This document shows positions 1 to 8,240 of a DNA stretch of 64,000 nt, piece by piece. The notes beneath the pieces were generated by a model. It was not told where the DNA came from. It did not search any database and worked only from the letters and a program-made list of their open reading frames with translations. The DNA lies in NCBI RefSeq assembly GCF_000993825.1, contig NZ_CP011114.1, forward strand, positions 1,488,001 through 1,552,000, given 5' to 3'. Origin of the DNA: Paenibacillus durus ATCC 35681 (lineage in GTDB: Bacteria > Bacillota > Bacilli > Paenibacillales > Paenibacillaceae). The translations under genes and the position numbers were made by a program. Positions within the stretch are counted from its first letter, which is position 1; the number at the start of each line of letters is the position of its first letter.

Positions 1-10
1 GAGCAGCATA

Positions 11-50
11 GAAGACGGTGCGCATCATGTGCGCGCCGTCTTCTTTTTTT
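11..50 (+). terminator. Rho-independent terminator of an upstream gene
   Basis: Arms GAAGACGG and CCGTCTTC with inner GCGC/GCGC pairs form a stable hairpin, followed by a run of seven T. It ends a gene that lies left of the window. Confidence 0.85.
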
Positions 51-103
51 ACCTCTACATAACCAAGGGTAGAGCGCCGCCCAAACTTACATGACTTAAG
101 CTA

Positions 104-133
104 TGGAAATGCCGTGGTGAAATAAGGTATAGT
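104..133 (+). promoter_or_regulatory. Possible sigma-A promoter of the YesL-like gene
   Basis: A TATAGT -10 element at 128-133 is preceded, after 18 bp, by TGGAAA. The -35 match is weak, so this is a tentative call based on position 38 bp upstream of the start codon. Confidence 0.3.
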
Positions 134-170
134 TAAGCTATGCAGTAGCGAAGAGACAGGAGGAAGGAAA

Positions 171-1004
171 GTGGAGTTTAAAGGCGCAATGGGCGGTTTA
201 TACCGTATCACGGAGTGGATTTCACGCATAGCGTTCAGCAATGTGCTGTGGACCTTATGCTCATCTCCGTTTTTGTTTTTTATCGTAATGAAATTCATGC
301 TGATGGCGACGGGCCAGGGGGGAGCCAACGAGCAGGTCGTCTTGAACTGGGGCCTTGCCATCACGGCTCCGTTTACCGTTTTTCCGGCAACGTCGGCGCT
401 GTTCACGGTGGTTCGCAAGTGGGTAATGGGCAATACAGATGTAAGCACATTCAAGACTTTTTTTCTAGGGTATAAGGAAAATTACCTGAAGAGCATGCTT
501 GGTGGCCTGATCTATACGCTCTTGTTCGTCGTGATGTACTTTGATGTGACGATTTATATGACACAAATGGCCGATTTTAAGATTGTCGGTATTTTGATGC
601 TTGTTCTGATGATTGTCCTTATGGTGTCGATGTTCAACTTTTTTTCGGCGGTCGTTCACTATCAGATGACTTTCAAGCAAGTGATGACCAACTCCATACT
701 GCTGACCATTGCCCGTCCAATCCGGGTGTTTACAACTCTCGTGGCCGGTCTTGTGCTCGCTTACATCGGTTTGAGATATCCTGCACTCTATTTTGTGTGT
801 ATTCCAACGCTGATCGCCATGGTTGCTTTCTTTAATTTCTACGCTACCTATAACAAATTGCAGCTTCAGGCGGAAACGAGAAAGCGTCAGGAAGAAGAAG
901 CTCTAGAGGCTGAGCGCAGCGTGGGCAACAAAGGATCGGAAGAAATTTCAGAGAAAGTCAACCTTTCCAAAGAGACGCCGGACGAGGAGCAGCCCCGCCT
1001 TTAA
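171..1004 (+). CDS. YesL family (DUF624) membrane protein
   Basis: Integral membrane protein of 277 residues with about five to six hydrophobic segments (near residues 20-45, 60-80, 105-130, 140-165, 185-225). The N-terminal GxxYRxxEWISRxAxxNxLW pattern is typical of the YesL/DUF624 family, often found near sugar-uptake genes but of unknown biochemical role. Translation starts at GTG 171 after a good AGGAGG at 159-164. The last ~50 residues are a charged, Glu/Lys-rich cytosolic tail that makes the protein longer than B. subtilis YesL (about 210 residues). It is a single-gene unit ahead of the 6S RNA; no sugar transporter is adjacent. Family assignment is fairly sure; function is not known. 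Confidence 0.75.
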   Translation: MEFKGAMGGLYRITEWISRIAFSNVLWTLCSSPFLFFIVMKFMLMATGQGGANEQVVLNWGLAITAPFTVFPATSALFTVVRKWVMGNTDVSTFKTFFLGYKENYLKSMLGGLIYTLLFVVMYFDVTIYMTQMADFKIVGILMLVLMIVLMVSMFNFFSAVVHYQMTFKQVMTNSILLTIARPIRVFTTLVAGLVLAYIGLRYPALYFVCIPTLIAMVAFFNFYATYNKLQLQAETRKRQEEEALEAERSVGNKGSEEISEKVNLSKETPDEEQPRL

Positions 1005-1082
1005 TTCAGCGTTTCCTGCTGGAGACTGTTAACCATATATAAAAAGAAAAACCGTCTCATGTAAAATAAAGCGCATACAAGG

Positions 1083-1111
1083 TTTACTTTTTCGCTAGAA
1101 CGCAATATAAT
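1083..1111 (+). promoter_or_regulatory. Sigma-A promoter of 6S RNA
   Basis: TTTACT at 1083-1088 and a consensus TATAAT at 1106-1111 are separated by 17 bp. The predicted start near 1118 coincides with the 5' closing strand of the 6S RNA. Confidence 0.8.
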
Positions 1112-1117
1112 AAGGCT

Positions 1118-1305
1118 AAATCCTGCGATGTACGTTATCGGCTGCTCGTTGTTTTGAACCAATGATAATGTCTTGGGAGATCTACATGAAGCGCAGCTGA
1201 AAGGCCCTGTCTATATGACAAGGGGACTTCAAAACCGCAACTGCGATCACCCACCTGCTATTGCAGGTTCAGAAGACACTGTAGCCGGACGGCATAGGCG
1301 GGTTT
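1118..1305 (+). ncRNA. ssrS: 6S RNA
   Basis: A non-coding stretch of ~190 nt starts right behind a consensus promoter. The 3' half contains the block CTTCAAAACCGCAACTGCGA followed by a short hairpin with arms ACCTGC and GCAGGT, then GTAGCCGGACGGCAT. This parallels the 3' half of enterobacterial 6S RNA (CTTAAAACTGCGACG, GCCTGCGGCGGCAT). The 5' half has TTGTTTTGAACC and GGGAGATCTACATG, as in Bacillus 6S RNAs. The ends CCTGC (1122-1126) and GCGGG (1298-1302) pair to close the molecule. 6S RNA mimics an open promoter and binds sigma-A RNA polymerase. Open reading frames across it are spurious. Confidence 0.88.
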
Positions 1306-1320
1306 TCTTTTATCGCGTAC

Positions 1321-1367
1321 GAAGGCGCCCAAGTATCCTTAGCGGGAGACTGGGCGCCTTCTTGTGT
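1321..1367 (+). terminator. Terminator downstream of 6S RNA
   Basis: Perfect 10-bp arms GAAGGCGCCC (1321-1330) and GGGCGCCTTC (1352-1361). The T tract behind it is poor (TTGTGTG), so termination efficiency is uncertain. Confidence 0.55.
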
Positions 1368-1472
1368 GCCGAAATGCAGACTGCAGCGGGATTAATAAGC
1401 ATTTTACTTTTGTTCCTGGGACAAGAGTGATACACTTAAATAAGTGAACTTGGGATATGAGGGGGAAGTCAG

Positions 1473-1862
1473 TTGTCTTTAAAAAGAACCTTGGTCGGCT
1501 TGTTTCGCAGCCATGAAGGAACGAGCGACCGCGCCAAAGAACCCGCTTTAAAAACGCGCTATTACAACCTCACCAAAGAAAAGGGATGGGAGGAAGTGTC
1601 CTCCACATTAAAGAAAATTCCAGGCTTTAGAGTACTTCATGAAGTTCAATCCGTAGGAGAGATTACGCTGGAGAAAAAGACGGCATTCGGCCGAACGCTG
1701 GATATTACCGTTTCCGTGCTTAATACGTCACCAACGCGGTGTGCGGTCGACGTCTATTCGGCATCCCGGGGCTCGCTTGGCGATTTGGGCTCGAACTACC
1801 GGGTTATTCAACGCCTCTACGAGACGCTGGACAAGAAGATCGGTAAATATAAGCTCGATTAA
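1473..1862 (+). CDS. Conserved cytosolic protein, DUF1499-like
   Basis: A 129-residue soluble protein with no signal peptide or membrane segment. The C-terminal half, with alternating hydrophobic strands and the segment DVYSASRGSLGDLGSNYRVI, resembles the DUF1499 pattern (a Ser-Arg-x-Gly...Asp-x-Gly-x-Asn-x-x-x-Ile motif), which I infer rather than know. The start is TTG 1473, placed 2 bp after a GGGGGAAG ribosome-binding region at 1461-1468. It is monocistronic between the 6S RNA terminator and a shared bidirectional terminator. Function unknown. Confidence 0.65.
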   Translation: MSLKRTLVGLFRSHEGTSDRAKEPALKTRYYNLTKEKGWEEVSSTLKKIPGFRVLHEVQSVGEITLEKKTAFGRTLDITVSVLNTSPTRCAVDVYSASRGSLGDLGSNYRVIQRLYETLDKKIGKYKLD

Positions 1863-1974
1863 ATCCTGCTGCGCCGCTTAGCGAAGGAAAGCGAGTATTG
1901 TATGCGCTTATATTATGGAAGAAACAAATTTACCCATCTGGGCCAAGATGGAAAATGGCTTGTTTTGGCTTGCA

Positions 1975-2010
1975 AAAAAGCGGGAGAAGGTGTGCCTTCT
2001 TCCGCTTTTT
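1975..2010. terminator. Bidirectional terminator between convergent genes
   Basis: AAAAAGCGG and CCGCTTTTT arms with inner AGAAGG/CCTTCT pairs give a hairpin with A-rich and T-rich flanks on either side, suitable for both the rightward gene ending at 1862 and the leftward tpx gene. Confidence 0.85.
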
Positions 2011-2034
2011 AAACATAAAAGTGTAAGTACGCTG

Positions 2035-2553
2035 TTACAACAAGCTCTTGACTGCGCTAATAGCGGCTTCGTAGTTCGGATGCTCCGCCATTTCGCCTAG
2101 ATATTCCACGTACGTGATCTTGTCATCTTTATCAATGACAAAGATAGAGCGCATATCCAGCTTGAATTCCTTGATCAGCACGCCGTAGGCCTCGCCGAAG
2201 GCATTCGTTTTGTAGTCCGAGAGTGTAATGACACGGTCGATTCCTGCGGCGCCGCACCAGCGGGCCTGAGCGAACGGAAGATCGGCACTGACGGTCAGAA
2301 TAACGACCTCATCGCCAAGCTCGGCAGCTTCACTGTTGAATCGGCGGGTTTGCGCGTCGCAGACGCCGGTATCAAGCGAAGGAACTACGCTGATGAGCTT
2401 TACTTTTCCGCTGAAATCTTTCAAGGTAGCTTCTTCGAGCAGATTTTTGCTGAGAATAAAATCGGGAGCCGGGTCGCCGGCGTTCAGCTTCGGTCCTATA
2501 AGAGTGATCGGATTTCCCTTAAAAGTGGCTGCGCCTGTTCTTTCTTGCGTCAC
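2035..2553 (-). CDS. tpx: Thiol peroxidase (Tpx, atypical 2-Cys peroxiredoxin)
   Basis: Reduces H2O2 and organic hydroperoxides in the cytosol using electrons from thioredoxin. The 172-residue protein has the Tpx signature [13 protein letters not shown] with the peroxidatic Cys65 and its T62-x-x-C context, and the resolving Cys100 in FAQARWCGA. Length is normal for the family (165-175). The start is GTG 2553 behind AGGAGGAAT. It is a single gene facing the DUF1499-like gene. Confidence 0.95.
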   Translation of the reverse strand: MTQERTGAATFKGNPITLIGPKLNAGDPAPDFILSKNLLEEATLKDFSGKVKLISVVPSLDTGVCDAQTRRFNSEAAELGDEVVILTVSADLPFAQARWCGAAGIDRVITLSDYKTNAFGEAYGVLIKEFKLDMRSIFVIDKDDKITYVEYLGEMAEHPNYEAAISAVKSLL

Positions 2554-2678
2554 TGATTATTCCTCCTTGGACTAACAAAATTGGCTTGTTGCTGCCATAA
2601 TAAATTATAATCTTTTTAATGAGACCCTGTCCAACCTGGGACGTATATAGAACAAGAAAGGGAGAGAAGGGTGGCGCC

Positions 2679-3311
2679 ATGATATTCATCCGTTATGAAA
2701 ACTGGAAAAGTTATCTTAAATTTTATCCTGTTACAAGCCTCATCATTTTAGCAAATATCGTTATGTTTATGGTGCTGACGCTGAACGGGGGCTCGACGAA
2801 TCCGGAGACTCTGCTGCGCTTTGGCGCACTCGCGGACGCCGGACCGGAAAGAACAGAGTTGTGGCGGTATGTTGCATCGATCTTTCTGCATAACGGGTTT
2901 ACGCACCTGTTGTTCAACTGCTTTGCGCTGCTTGTATTTGCCCCGCCGCTGGAACGGCTTATGGGCTGGTGGCGTTATGTGCTGCTGTATGTGTTAGGCG
3001 GGGTGGTCGGCAATATTTTGTCCAATGGAGCATGGGGAGGCGGCACGGAGGAAGTGATAACGGTCTCGGTTGGCGCCTCAGGGGCGATATTTGCCGTCTA
3101 TGGCGCGTTCTTGTATATCGCCCTGTTCCAGCGCACTGTGATGGATGAAGGTTCGCGCAGGACGCTCTATGGCCTGCTGACGATGGGGATTATTATGTCC
3201 TTCGTTACGCCAAATGTGAACTGGACCGCCCATATTGGCGGTTTAATCGGCGGCTTCTTCCTATATGGCCTCATTATTCGGGTGCTGCCCCGCAGGCGGC
3301 CGCGAGGATGA
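2679..3311 (+). CDS. Rhomboid family intramembrane serine protease
   Basis: Cleaves substrates inside the membrane. With the start at ATG 2679 (GAGAAGGG 8 bp upstream) the protein is 210 residues with about six membrane helices. Family hallmarks are visible: HNGFTHLLFN in helix 2, the catalytic serine in GASG (Ser134) and the catalytic histidine in AHIGG (His185). A 20-residue longer reading from 2619 is possible but lacks a ribosome-binding site at its start. It is followed 45 bp later by a LysR gene on the same strand. Substrate unknown. Confidence 0.9.
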   Translation: MIFIRYENWKSYLKFYPVTSLIILANIVMFMVLTLNGGSTNPETLLRFGALADAGPERTELWRYVASIFLHNGFTHLLFNCFALLVFAPPLERLMGWWRYVLLYVLGGVVGNILSNGAWGGGTEEVITVSVGASGAIFAVYGAFLYIALFQRTVMDEGSRRTLYGLLTMGIIMSFVTPNVNWTAHIGGLIGGFFLYGLIIRVLPRRRPRG

Positions 3312-3356
3312 GAACGATCCGGTTAGAAAGAAGCGCAGGACGGAGGCGATTGTGAC

Positions 3357-4271
3357 GTGGAGCTTAGACAACTGCAGTATTTCTTGAAGGTTGCCCAGAA
3401 AGAGCATGTCACCAAAGCGGCTGAGGAGCTGCATGTGGCGCAGTCGGCGGTCAGCCGGCAAATCCACCTGCTGGAGCAGGAACTGGGCCTTGATTTATTT
3501 ATGCAAAAAGGCAGGAATTTGCACCTTACACCGGTAGGCCAGCTGTTCTGTAAGCGAGTGGAAACGATCTTAAAGGATCTGGACCGGTCCGTGGCCGAAA
3601 TACACGAATTTCTGGACCCTGAACGGGGGGAAATCCGGATCGGTTTTCCGAACAGCGTCGGGACGCATTTGATCCCTACCATCGTGGCCGAATTCCGCAG
3701 GCATTATCCGCACGTCAAATTCCGCTTTAAGCAAGGGATGTACCCCTCTTTGATCAAGGATGTGCTTTCCGGTGAAGTGGATTTGGCTTTCATATCCCCC
3801 TGCCCGGACAGTGACGAGCAATTGATCGGGGATGTGGTCATGACGGAAGAGCTGTTCGCGATCCTTCCTCAGAATCATCCGCTTGCCCAGGAGAAGATTA
3901 TACGTCTTGAACAGCTGAAGGATGAACAATTCGTGCTGTTCAGTCCGGGTTACTCGCTGCGTCCGATCGTCTGGCAGGCCTGCTTGAAAGCGGGATTTAC
4001 GCCGCAAATCGCGTTTGAGGGAGGAGAGACGGACACGATACGCGGCCTTGTTGCTGCGGGAATGGGGGTCAGTCTGCTGCCGGAAATGGCGCTGTACCCG
4101 ACGAACTCGCTTCAACCGGCTCAGGTGAGAGTGGAAGAGCCAGCGGTTACCCGAACAATCGGACTCATACACCGCTCAGACGGCAGGCTCCCGTTGGTCG
4201 CGCGTTCGTTCAGGGCTTTTCTGCTGACTTATTTCAGAACACGGCAAAATAATACCCCGGTCGGCTCCTAG
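3357..4271 (+). CDS. LysR family transcriptional regulator, GltC-like
   Basis: A 304-residue LysR regulator: N-terminal winged helix-turn-helix (residues 1-60, LHVAQSAVSRQI) and a periplasmic-binding-like effector domain (90-295). The sequence is close to B. subtilis GltC throughout, including MELRQL at the start, LFxxxGRN, EFLDPERGEIRIGFP and GLVAAGMGVSLLPE. GltC activates glutamate synthase genes, but no gltAB lies in this window, so the target is not shown by context. GTG 3357 is the start, with CGGAGG at 3341-3346. Confidence 0.85.
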   Translation: MELRQLQYFLKVAQKEHVTKAAEELHVAQSAVSRQIHLLEQELGLDLFMQKGRNLHLTPVGQLFCKRVETILKDLDRSVAEIHEFLDPERGEIRIGFPNSVGTHLIPTIVAEFRRHYPHVKFRFKQGMYPSLIKDVLSGEVDLAFISPCPDSDEQLIGDVVMTEELFAILPQNHPLAQEKIIRLEQLKDEQFVLFSPGYSLRPIVWQACLKAGFTPQIAFEGGETDTIRGLVAAGMGVSLLPEMALYPTNSLQPAQVRVEEPAVTRTIGLIHRSDGRLPLVARSFRAFLLTYFRTRQNNTPVGS

Positions 4272-4287
4272 AGCCTTCCGGGGTTTG
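4254..4287 (+). terminator. Terminator overlapping the LysR stop codon
   Basis: Arms ACCCCGG and CCGGGGT with an inner GGCTC/GAGCC stem and a three-base loop, followed by TTTGTT. The UAG stop codon lies in the loop region. Confidence 0.8.
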
Positions 4288-4320
4288 TTATGATACAAGA
4301 GCTATCTGTACAGCAGCCGG

Positions 4321-4989
4321 TTAGTCGCGATTGCTGGTATAGACCAAAATCAGGCGAAGCAGCTCAAGTACGGAGACTAGAGCGGCGGCAACGTAGGTCA
4401 GCGCTGCGGCGTTAAGCACTTTGGCGACTCCGCGTTCTTCATCGTTTCGGATAAAGCCCTGCTCCACCATGACTTGGCGGGCCCGGTTGCTGGCATTGAA
4501 TTCCACCGGCAATGTTACAAGCTGAAAGGCTACAGCCGCCGAGAAGAAGATTATGCCAAGGCCGATCAAATTCAAGGAGCTGAACAGGAAGCCGGCGAGC
4601 AGCATGAAAGGAGCGACGCCCGAAGCGAAGTTAACGACCGGGAACATCCGGTGGCGAAGCACCAGCATCGGGTAGTGAACTTTGTGCTGAATGGCATGCC
4701 CTACCTCGTGGCAGGCCACGGAGACTGCTGAAATGGAGCGTTCATAATATACAGGCTCCGACAAACGGACAACCCGGTGAATCGGGTCATAGTGGTCGGT
4801 GAGGGCGCCGTGAACAGGCTCAATCGGAACATCGCTAAGACCATTGGAATCCAGCATGCGTCTTGCGGCCTCGTAGCCGGTCATCCCGTTCAGGTTGGCA
4901 ACCTGAGCCCATTTGTTAAAGGTTCCCTTTACCCTGAACTGAGCCCATAACGAGAATATAAAAGCTACTATTACTAATAGATACATCAT
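4321..4989 (-). CDS. Membrane-bound zinc metallopeptidase, YugP family
   Basis: A 222-residue membrane protein with an N-terminal membrane helix (residues 2-18), the zinc-binding motif HEVGHAIQH (about residues 95-103), and three further hydrophobic segments (about 118-140, 140-160 and 197-217). This arrangement matches the YugP-type neutral zinc peptidase family (Zn_peptidase_2). Length is normal. ATG 4989 follows GTGGAGGAAT. Substrates are not known. It is divergently placed from nothing obvious and shares its 3' side with the LysR terminator region. Confidence 0.88.
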   Translation of the reverse strand: MMYLLVIVAFIFSLWAQFRVKGTFNKWAQVANLNGMTGYEAARRMLDSNGLSDVPIEPVHGALTDHYDPIHRVVRLSEPVYYERSISAVSVACHEVGHAIQHKVHYPMLVLRHRMFPVVNFASGVAPFMLLAGFLFSSLNLIGLGIIFFSAAVAFQLVTLPVEFNASNRARQVMVEQGFIRNDEERGVAKVLNAAALTYVAAALVSVLELLRLILVYTSNRD

Positions 4990-5021
4990 TTACTCATTCC
5001 TCCACTTTCTGGTCGATTGAA

Positions 5022-5453
5022 TTAGATTGGCGGCACTTGCGTCAATAGAAGACGTATGGCTTCAATGCAGGCCGCTCCCTGCGGAATCAGATGCGCCAAG
5101 GCCAGCTTGGCCTGTCCCGGCTTCATCCGGCTCAGCGCCGGTTCAAGCGCCTTAACTTCACGCCGTAGCTGCTGCATATGAGCCTCAAGCTCCGCCAGCT
5201 TACTGGATACATCGGGATCGGGCGCTGCCGCGTTCCATCTCGCTATGATGGACTTGATTTCTTCCAATGTATATTTTTCTTGTTTCAAGTGATTAATACG
5301 TTCCAGAGTATCCAAGGTTTCATCGCTGTATAGCCGGTAATTTTTCATACTTCTTGTCTCGGGATGAATCAGTCCAAGCTTAGTATAATAATCAATGGTA
5401 CGCTCGCTGATATTAGCCGCTTTGGCCAGTTCGCCGATCCGGTATAGGTTCAT
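5022..5453 (-). CDS. MerR family transcriptional regulator
   Basis: A 143-residue regulator starting at ATG 5453. The N-terminal winged helix (YRIGELAKAANISERTIDYY, residues 4-23) is typical of MerR proteins, followed by a long coiled dimerisation helix (residues 80-110). No cysteine cluster is present that would indicate a metal sensor. A 40-residue N-terminal extension in the same frame has no ribosome-binding site, whereas GAGGTGAG precedes ATG 5453. It is divergent from amtB, but its sequence is unlike GlnR/TnrA, so a link to nitrogen control is not supported. Confidence 0.82.
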   Translation of the reverse strand: MNLYRIGELAKAANISERTIDYYTKLGLIHPETRSMKNYRLYSDETLDTLERINHLKQEKYTLEEIKSIIARWNAAAPDPDVSSKLAELEAHMQQLRREVKALEPALSRMKPGQAKLALAHLIPQGAACIEAIRLLLTQVPPI

Positions 5454-5659
5454 ATCCCCATGCTGCTCACCTCGCAGAAGGAAATGTTGAGGCTCCGGGT
5501 GGAATGGATGCCGTATTTCCTTGATTTGTCTATTTAATGATATCAGACTAAAAACCGTACAGTCAAACGTCACGCTTTCAAAAGTATATTCATCTATTTC
5601 CCGATTGATGCTGCTAATTATTTACTAAAAATTTATTTCCCGTTTCGTGAAAAATAGTC

Positions 5660-5689
5660 TTGTCAATTTTGCTTCGTTTTGCTTATAAT
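5660..5689 (+). promoter_or_regulatory. Sigma-A promoter of amtB
   Basis: TTGTCA at 5660-5665, 18 bp spacer, TATAAT at 5684-5689. Transcription would start near 5696. Confidence 0.75.
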
Positions 5690-5710
5690 GACATTAAGAG
5701 TTTCATGATT

Positions 5711-5727
5711 TGTTAGAATATATTACA
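5711..5727 (+). promoter_or_regulatory. GlnR/TnrA box in the amtB leader
   Basis: TGTTA, seven bases, TTACA exactly fits the GlnR/TnrA consensus TGTNA-N7-TNACA. It lies about 15-31 bp downstream of the predicted transcription start, which fits repression by GlnR under nitrogen excess rather than activation by TnrA. Confidence 0.8.
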
Positions 5728-5744
5728 TAGGGGAGTGGGGAGTA

Positions 5745-7130
5745 ATGAAGAGAAAGTGGTTATGTTTTGTGTTAGCGATGCTAACGCTGACGATTTACCC
5801 TGTCAGCGCTTTTGCCGCTGACGGACCTACTGCTCCGGACCTGCAGATCGGTCTGGACACAGCTTTTACTTATTTGGCATTTATTCTAGTATTCTTTATG
5901 CAAGCTGGCTTTGCCATGCTTGAAGCCGGTTCGGTCCGGATGAAGAATGCGGGCCACGTTGCAGGTAAGACGGTGCTGACGCTTGCAATTGCAAGCATTT
6001 GCTTCTGGGCGGTGGGCTTTGGCCTGGGCTTCGGGAACGGCAACGGCTTCTTTGGCACTACGGGCTTTGGATTCGGCGGAGATTCAATGGCTGCTTCTTT
6101 TAAATCTCTGGAACTTTCTGATGTAACCTTGAACGTGAAATTCCTGTTCCAAATGGCGTTTGCGGCTGTATCGCTTGCCATCGTCTCCGGCGGTATGGCG
6201 GAACGCGCGAAGCTGAGCGTATATATTATCTTCGGCATTTTGTTCTCCATCTTTATTTATCCGGTTGTCGCTCACTGGGTATGGGGCGGCGGCTGGCTGG
6301 CAACGATGGGCATGCAGGACTACGCAGGTTCGACAGTTGTCCATCTGACGGGTGCAACGGCGGCGGTAGTCGCTACAATCCTGCTCAAACCTCGCCTTGG
6401 CAAATTCAATAAAGAAGGCAAGCCGGTTATTATTCCGGGACATAACCAAGTATTTACGGTTCTCGGCGTTATCATTCTGTGGTTCGGCTGGTTCGGATTC
6501 AACCCAGGCAGCGCACTGAGCCCAATGGGCGGATTCTTCGGTTATGTGGCCCTGACCACGAACATTGCTGCAGCAGCGGGTGGTCTGGCAGCTCTGGTAG
6601 CCTCCTGGCTGTACTTCGGCAAGTCTGATATTCCGGCGATGCTGAACGGCGTTCTGGCCGCTCTCGTAGCCATTACAGGCGCCTGCGCCTTCGTTGAACC
6701 TTGGGCAGCTTTTATTATCGGTCTTGTTGCCGGCGCATTTACGTTCATGACTTCGCAATGGCTGGAACGCGCGGGTCTTGACGATCCGATCTACGCTTTC
6801 TCCGTACACGGTATCGCCGGTATGTGGGGTGCGGTATCCACTGGTTTATTCGCAACTCCTGAACTCGCTAAAACTGTAAATGTCGGTCAAGCCGGTCTGT
6901 TCTATGGCGGTGGCTTCCACCAGCTTGGTGTTCAAGTTCTCGGTGTAATTGGAACTTTTGCCTTCGTGGCAATCCTGTCCTTCATCTTCCTGTATATCAT
7001 GAAGCTGGTAAGCGGCATTCGCGTTACGGAAGAAGAAGAATTGATGGGTCTGGATATCAGTGAACACGGTACTTATGGTTATCCTGAGCAAATGAAGCTG
7101 ATTTCGGAATCCGAATCCCGGAAGAAATAA
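5745..7130 (+). CDS. amtB: Ammonium transporter
   Basis: Conducts ammonium/ammonia across the cell membrane as a trimer. The 461-residue protein begins with a signal peptide (MKRKWLCF... cleaved near AFA-AD, residue 25), followed by eleven membrane helices. Family signatures seen: FFMQAGFAMLEAG, the AVVATILL helix after HLTGATAA, and the twin-His region including DDPIYAFSVHG. The C-terminal EEEELMGLDISEHGTYGYPE tail is the usual PII-contact region, although no glnK gene follows here. RBS GGGGAGTGGGG precedes ATG 5745. The GlnR box and promoter upstream indicate nitrogen regulation. Confidence 0.95.
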   Translation: MKRKWLCFVLAMLTLTIYPVSAFAADGPTAPDLQIGLDTAFTYLAFILVFFMQAGFAMLEAGSVRMKNAGHVAGKTVLTLAIASICFWAVGFGLGFGNGNGFFGTTGFGFGGDSMAASFKSLELSDVTLNVKFLFQMAFAAVSLAIVSGGMAERAKLSVYIIFGILFSIFIYPVVAHWVWGGGWLATMGMQDYAGSTVVHLTGATAAVVATILLKPRLGKFNKEGKPVIIPGHNQVFTVLGVIILWFGWFGFNPGSALSPMGGFFGYVALTTNIAAAAGGLAALVASWLYFGKSDIPAMLNGVLAALVAITGACAFVEPWAAFIIGLVAGAFTFMTSQWLERAGLDDPIYAFSVHGIAGMWGAVSTGLFATPELAKTVNVGQAGLFYGGGFHQLGVQVLGVIGTFAFVAILSFIFLYIMKLVSGIRVTEEEELMGLDISEHGTYGYPEQMKLISESESRKK

Positions 7131-7160
7131 TTATAATATAACATCAGGGAGGCGGGCCGA

Positions 7161-8240
7161 GTGACCCAGACGGAGTCCGACGATTGGGACTATAAGGCAG
7201 TTCATGAGTCCATCGTAACATCCGGTTCGCCCCAGGAGCTGAAGACAAGGCGCATAGCCTGTCAAAGCATTCTCCTGGAACAGTTAAATGTTATCCCAAT
7301 TGAGGAATGGATGCTGCGTGTCAATGCGATGCATGATGCTATCGCAGAAGCGGCGGTTGTTTTATCCGAGGCGCAGATGATTGAGGCGGGCCATGGCCCG
7401 CCTCCCTGCGCTTATTCCTTTATTGTGTTCGGCAGCGCAGGCAGAAAAGAAACGACGCTGTGGAGCGACCAAGATAACGGGCTGATTATCGAAGGAGAAC
7501 CGGAGGAAGCGAAGGAGAAGTATTTTGAAGAATTCGGGATTAGGCTTTCCTTACTGTTGGCTAATAGCGGATATGAGAAATGCGAAGGCAAGGTCATGGT
7601 TTCCGAGCCGATGTGGCGGAAGACTCTGACTGAATGGAAGGAGCAGATTACGGGCTGGAGAACCCAGTTTGAATGGGAACCCATTCGATATTTGATAATC
7701 TGTTCCGATATGCGCCATGTTGCGGGAGACCGCAGCCTCTCCGAGCAGTGGCTGGATTTTTATCATGAAGGGTTTATCGATAACCCTAAGCTATGGGCGG
7801 CTGTTCTGCGAAATACCGTCCGTCATAAAGCGACGCTTAATCTGCTCGGGCAGGTGCTCACCGAACGGTTCGGGGATCATGCCGGCGGATTTGACGTCAA
7901 ATATGGGCTATACATTCCGTTAGTTAACGGTGTGAGATATTTTGCTTTGCAGCATGGAATTCGTAAGACCTCGACATTAGAAAGGCTGGAAATATTGAGC
8001 AAGGAGTACCAGCATCTGCCGGAAGGTGTGCGAAGTGCGTTCCTGACGGCGCTAAAGATGAGGGTTAACACTCCCTATTCCGTTCATGACGGTCTCTTGT
8101 CGGGCAGTGATTTTGCATCAGAAAATGAACTGAGGAACAGGCAGCTGATGTCCGAACTGCGAGACAGCTTACTGCTTGTCAGACGCATCCATCGGGTTCT
8201 GCAGCGCCAGCTCCGGTCAGCGGAAAGGAGACAGCTATGA
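7161..8240 (+). CDS. DUF294 nucleotidyltransferase-like protein
   Basis: A 359-residue soluble protein. Residues 85-120 carry the nucleotidyltransferase fold motif FGSAGRKETTLWSDQDNG (GS...D-x-D), as in the GlnD-type DUF294 family; the C-terminal ~150 residues match the helical DUF294_C extension. The reaction is not known; GlnD relatives transfer UMP to PII. GTG 7161 follows AGGGAGG. It starts 30 bp after amtB on the same strand and overlaps the next gene by 4 bp, so the three may be co-transcribed and the location next to amtB makes a nitrogen-signalling role plausible but unproven. Confidence 0.82.
   Translation: MTQTESDDWDYKAVHESIVTSGSPQELKTRRIACQSILLEQLNVIPIEEWMLRVNAMHDAIAEAAVVLSEAQMIEAGHGPPPCAYSFIVFGSAGRKETTLWSDQDNGLIIEGEPEEAKEKYFEEFGIRLSLLLANSGYEKCEGKVMVSEPMWRKTLTEWKEQITGWRTQFEWEPIRYLIICSDMRHVAGDRSLSEQWLDFYHEGFIDNPKLWAAVLRNTVRHKATLNLLGQVLTERFGDHAGGFDVKYGLYIPLVNGVRYFALQHGIRKTSTLERLEILSKEYQHLPEGVRSAFLTALKMRVNTPYSVHDGLLSGSDFASENELRNRQLMSELRDSLLLVRRIHRVLQRQLRSAERRQL

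Noticed and set aside
1173..1430. 85-codon ORF on the plus strand
   Set aside because: It lies in the 6S RNA and its terminator and has no ribosome-binding site.
6084..6809. Long minus-strand ORF opposite amtB
   Set aside because: Mirror frame of a strongly conserved membrane protein gene; its translation has no domain character.
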